Source of the DNA: JBFMAP01 sp964632135
Lineage (GTDB): Archaea > Micrarchaeota > Micrarchaeia > Burarchaeales > JBFMAP01
Direction of reading: 5' to 3'
Assembly (NCBI GenBank): GCA_964632135.1
Contig: CAZWEI010000033.1
Span: 1 to 14,875, forward strand
Length of the DNA: 14,875 nucleotides
In this document: positions 12,760 to 14,875 of the stretch, piece by piece
How the letters are laid out: every line of letters begins with the position of its first letter
Numbering within the stretch: position 1 is the stretch's first letter
Notes under the pieces: generated by a model
Database searches by the model: none
The model's input: only the letters and a program-made list of their open reading frames with translations
Told to the model about the DNA's origin: nothing
Program-made: the position numbers and the translations under genes

Positions 12760-13461
12760 TTAATGGTGGGATTTCGAGATTTCCCTTGCGCGCGCCTTCG
12801 AGCGCATCTCCACGGCGCGCTCCCCCGCCTCTTTTGCGCCCGCGCCAATGCTCACGAACCCATGGTTCTTCAGCACTATAAAATTAGCGTCAGGATTTTT
12901 TTCCATCGCCCTTTCGGCTTCCAGAACCAGTTCGCGCGAGCCATACGGCTTCTCCCTCCCGGTTTCAACAAGCCCGAGCGCGCGCGCTTTTTTCACGACC
13001 GCCTCGTCGTGCCCGTGGAAAATGAAATTCGCGCCGGGCCTTATCTTGTAAATCATATCATGAAGCATCGTTTCCGAGGAGGGCTCGCGCGCGCCCTGAA
13101 CAACAGCCATCCCTTTCCCCGCGTTGCAGCGGATCACCTTCACGAATCCCCCCTCTGGCATGCGCGCGAGGTTGCAGCCTGCGGCGGTTATCACGAATCC
13201 CCCGCCAAGTCGCGCAATTTTTCCCTTTGGGAAAAATGCGCATTTTTTCGCTCTGCGAAAAAATCGCGCGCTCAGGTTTCCTGCGCTCGATATTTTAATT
13301 CCGTTTCTGAACGCCGGCGCCAAACCCGCTTTCGCGAAAATCCGGCACCACTTTTTCAGCTCGCGCGTTTCCGAGTCCCGCGGAACGCTTCTGCTTTCGA
13401 AAATCGTTTCGAATTTCGTGCCCTTGTAACTCTCGCCCACGGGATTGTTTCTCTCGCGCAT
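12760..13461 (-). CDS. Class II aldolase/adducin-family protein with an in-frame palindromic repeat
   Basis: 233 aa from the ATG at 13461. A TTTATAAT immediately upstream (13461-13468) would place the transcript start near 13440, exactly at an in-frame GTG, so a leaderless 226-aa form is likely. Fold features: AGNLSAR (59-66), GGGFVITAAGCNL (86-98), Glu130 in EPSSETMLHDMIY, zinc His149/His151 in FIFHGHDEAVV and His200 in LKNHGFVSIG. The family is metal-dependent sugar-phosphate aldolases such as L-fuculose-1-phosphate aldolase, and dehydratases; the substrate is unknown. Residues 65-84 (FFRRAKKCAFFPKGKIAR) are encoded by repeat copy B and interrupt the usual short loop between NLSAR and the FVIT strand. 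All metal ligands are intact, so the enzyme is probably functional. Confidence 0.85.
   Translation of the reverse strand: MRERNNPVGESYKGTKFETIFESRSVPRDSETRELKKWCRIFAKAGLAPAFRNGIKISSAGNLSARFFRRAKKCAFFPKGKIARLGGGFVITAAGCNLARMPEGGFVKVIRCNAGKGMAVVQGAREPSSETMLHDMIYKIRPGANFIFHGHDEAVVKKARALGLVETGREKPYGSRELVLEAERAMEKNPDANFIVLKNHGFVSIGAGAKEAGERAVEMRSKARAREISKSHH
13212..13269. repeat. Double-hairpin repeat, copy B (inside the aldolase gene)
   Basis: The same 58-nt architecture as at 1511-1568, in reverse-complement orientation: GCGCA, hairpin ATTTTTCCC/GGGAAAAAT (loop TTT), GCGC, hairpin ATTTTTTCGC/GCGAAAAAAT (loop TCT), then CGCGC. Differences from copy A are in the loops and one terminal position, not the arms. 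Read on the minus strand it supplies codons 65-84 of the aldolase without stop codons. Confidence 0.92.
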
Positions 13462-13570
13462 TATAAATCATGATGCTCATTGGAAACTTACCGCAGCGAA
13501 TGCGATTTATGCGCGTGCATCAACTCCTTTACGAGTGAATTATCCGACGCACCCCACACATCATTGAGCG

Positions 13571-13622
13571 GCGCAATTTTTGCTGTGCAAAAATGCGCAT
13601 TTGCGCAGAGCGCAAATTGCGC
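13571..13622. repeat. Double-hairpin repeat, copy C (intergenic, diverged arms)
   Basis: A 52-nt element: GCGCA, hairpin ATTTTTGC/GCAAAAAT (loop TGT), GCGC, hairpin ATTTGCGC/GCGCAAAT (loop AGA), then TGCGC. The arms differ from copies A and B but stay perfectly paired, and the GCGC boundaries and 3-nt loops are kept. It fills much of the gap between the aldolase and ribosomal P1 genes; the rest of that gap (13470-13708) holds no convincing gene. Confidence 0.88.
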
Positions 13623-13683
13623 CGGTTGGCGCCGCTTCTTTTTCTTTTCAAAATTAGAGAAATAGGAAAGCACGCGCGGAATT

Positions 13684-13695
13684 AAAAAGAAAAAA
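13684..13695 (-). terminator. U-tract terminator after the ribosomal P1 gene
   Basis: On the minus strand the P1 stop codon is followed within about 13 nt by TTTTTTCTTTTT, a typical archaeal U-rich termination signal for the P0-P1 operon. Confidence 0.55.
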
Positions 13696-13708
13696 TAACT
13701 GCGCGCGC

Positions 13709-14011
13709 TCAGCCGAAAAGGTTCGCAAGGCCTGCAGCGGCCTCCTCCTCGGTCTTCTTCTCGTCCTTCTTCTCCTCCTTCTTCGCCTCTGCGTGCGCGC
13801 CTCCTGCAGGCGCAGCCGGAGCAGCTGCCACAGGAATTGCGGCCGTCTTTATGGCCTCCTCTATGTTAACGCCCTGGAGCGCTGCCACGAGCGCCTTTGC
13901 CTTCGCTGCGTCGGGCGCGAGGCCAGCAGCCTGTACCACGCTCAGCACGTTCTGCTCGGTTATCTCCTTCTTAGCCGCGTGAAGCAGAAGGGCCGCATGC
14001 ACATACTCCAT
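13709..14011 (-). CDS. rpl12: Ribosomal protein P1 (archaeal L12, aL12/bL12 functional analogue)
   Basis: 100 aa from the ATG at 14011, fixed by a strong Shine-Dalgarno GGAGGTAA on the minus strand (14015-14022); the frame extends to 14044 but those residues are not family-like. It begins MEYVHAALLLHAAKKEITEQ, has the dimerisation helices to about residue 60, an Ala/Pro/Gly hinge, an acidic-basic Lys/Glu run (KKEEKKDEKK) and the conserved tail GLANLFG that recruits translation GTPases. Part of the ribosomal stalk together with P0, encoded 33 nt upstream, in the archaeal L10-L12 order. Confidence 0.96.
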   Translation of the reverse strand: MEYVHAALLLHAAKKEITEQNVLSVVQAAGLAPDAAKAKALVAALQGVNIEEAIKTAAIPVAAAPAAPAGGAHAEAKKEEKKDEKKTEEEAAAGLANLFG

Positions 14012-14044
14012 AAAATTACCTCCGCGCGCGTTGCGCTTAACCAA

Positions 14045-14875
14045 TCAATTAACATTCACTTTCGCACCCAAGCCAGACGCTTGGGCGTTCGCCTTTGCGA
14101 GCAATAAACCAATCACGTCCTTCTCGTAAATCTCCGCGTTGTACGCGAGATTCTTCCCATCCATCACCGCTTTCTGCAGAAGCATCGTTATGTTCTGTTT
14201 CGTCGGATACGCGACTTTCACGGACAGGTTGAGAGCCTCGGCGTGCGAGCCCACGAGTTCCGCGAGGAATTTCTCCTCGTCAATGTCAAGAACATCCTTC
14301 TTGTACACGAACCCGTTTTCAAGCACGGCGACGATGTTCATCCCGACTTCAAACGGCGCGATTCCGAGTTTCTGGAGCGCCTTCGCAGCCGCATCCGTGA
14401 TTTTCTCTCCTGCCTTCGCGACCACGGAATCCTTCGCGATGACTACCTTTCCCCCCTTTATCTGCGCGTTTATTCCGCCCTGCTTCAACTCCGAAAGAAC
14501 AGGACCGGGCGGGAGGTTCGTCTCGCCCTCTGGCACAACAATATCATACGGTGCGATCTGCCCAGGCTTCGCAGCCGCCTTTCCCTTGCTCTTCTTTATC
14601 CTCGAATAAAGTTCAAACGGATTCATCTCTGTAAGCATGAGCGCGGTCGGCGCAGTGAGATGCGTGAGAAGCTCCTCTCCTTTTTTCGCCTCCTTAACCG
14701 CGAGCGAGATCAGCGTGTTCTTCGTGACAATAAATTCCGCCTTTCCGCGCAGTTTCTTCCTCACCGACTGGAACTGCCTGTCCGGAAGGTTCCTTATGTC
14801 AGCGAGCGCGAGCACCTTCGCGTTCTTAATTTTCTCAGCAAGGCTCGCGACGGTCTCCTCCTTCACCCTCCTGTT
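14045..14875 (-). CDS. rpl10: Ribosomal protein uL10 (archaeal P0), probably 5' partial
   Basis: The frame is open through the window edge. A GTG at 14866 would give 273 aa, but the AGGAGG there touches the GTG with no spacer, and archaeal P0 proteins usually have a few residues before this point, so I treat the start as outside the window. RNA-binding domain: LAEKIKNAKVLALADIRNLP, EFIVTKNTLISLAVKEA. Archaeal/eukaryal insert: KPGQIAPYDIVVPEGETNLPPGPVLSELKQ (shown in part), KDSVVAKAGEKITDAAAKAL, LGIAPFEVGMN. The C-terminal helices that bind P1 dimers follow. It ends at SGLGAKVNVN and lacks the acidic stretch and GLGxLFG tail common in archaeal P0, whereas P1 keeps its tail. Anchors the stalk to 23S rRNA. 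Confidence 0.95.
   Translation of the reverse strand, partial: NRRVKEETVASLAEKIKNAKVLALADIRNLPDRQFQSVRKKLRGKAEFIVTKNTLISLAVKEAKKGEELLTHLTAPTALMLTEMNPFELYSRIKKSKGKAAAKPGQIAPYDIVVPEGETNLPPGPVLSELKQGGINAQIKGGKVVIAKDSVVAKAGEKITDAAAKALQKLGIAPFEVGMNIVAVLENGFVYKKDVLDIDEEKFLAELVGSHAEALNLSVKVAYPTKQNITMLLQKAVMDGKNLAYNAEIYEKDVIGLLLAKANAQASGLGAKVNVN

Noticed and set aside
12763..13473. 236-codon plus-strand frame
   Set aside because: Antisense to the class II aldolase with intact catalytic residues; Arg/Phe-rich shadow.
1511..13622. CRISPR interpretation of the dispersed repeats
   Set aside because: Only three widely separated copies in mixed orientation, no spacer periodicity and no cas genes.
13488..13673. 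61-codon minus-strand ORF across repeat copy C
   Set aside because: No SD or family resemblance; mostly repeat sequence.

Overview
The window is archaeal DNA. It carries an archaeal uL10/P0 with a P1-type L12 stalk protein, class III (pilin-type) signal peptides, AT-rich TATA boxes about 25 nt ahead of several start codons (apparently leaderless), an archaeal-style single-cluster ferredoxin and a tRNA-Cys interrupted in its T-loop. GCGC/CGCG tetramers are very frequent in most genes. Small gene sizes and gene mix would suit a DPANN-type lineage (Micrarchaeota/Diapherotrites-like), but that placement is inference.

Layout. 1-1509 (+): the tail of one gene, two pilin-like secreted proteins and a two-TM PH-domain membrane protein. 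1511-1568: a double-hairpin repeat. 1654-3261 (+): cysS followed 17 nt later by its cognate tRNA-Cys(GCA), which has a 44-nt T-loop insertion. 3271-3848 (-): a monocluster ferredoxin, a DUF1858 protein and a possible 35-aa peptide. 3966-7832 (+): HEAT-repeat protein, class I/II aminotransferase, YhaM-type OB/HD nuclease and a MinD/ParA-like ATPase. 7843-10850: a visibly AT-richer island with a divergent tandem Lrp/AsnC regulator (-) and, on +, a 19-codon peptide gene, a MccB-like ThiF/E1 enzyme with an N-terminal peptide-clamp domain, and an overlapping SAM-dependent transferase. 10856-12612 (-): an ABC-2 exporter pair, then tRNA-Ala(CGC). 12760-13461 (-): a class II aldolase with a second copy of the double-hairpin repeat embedded in frame. 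13571-13622: a third repeat copy. 13709 to the end (-): ribosomal P1 and P0.

The most exciting content is 8820-10850. The MccB homologue matches the microcin C7 peptide adenylyltransferase along its length. Upstream is a tiny ORF with its own ribosome binding site whose peptide ends in Asn immediately before the stop, the residue MccB acts on in the bacterial systems. A hairpin plus T-run separates the two, as between mccA and mccB in E. coli. A SAM-dependent enzyme follows in translational overlap. I read this as a candidate archaeal peptidyl-nucleotide (microcin C-like) biosynthetic operon, probably controlled by the divergent Lrp protein. No recognisable immunity gene is adjacent.

The second notable signal is a family of 52-58-nt elements made of two perfect hairpins separated by GCGC. 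Arm sequences vary with full compensation, and one copy is translated as part of an enzyme.
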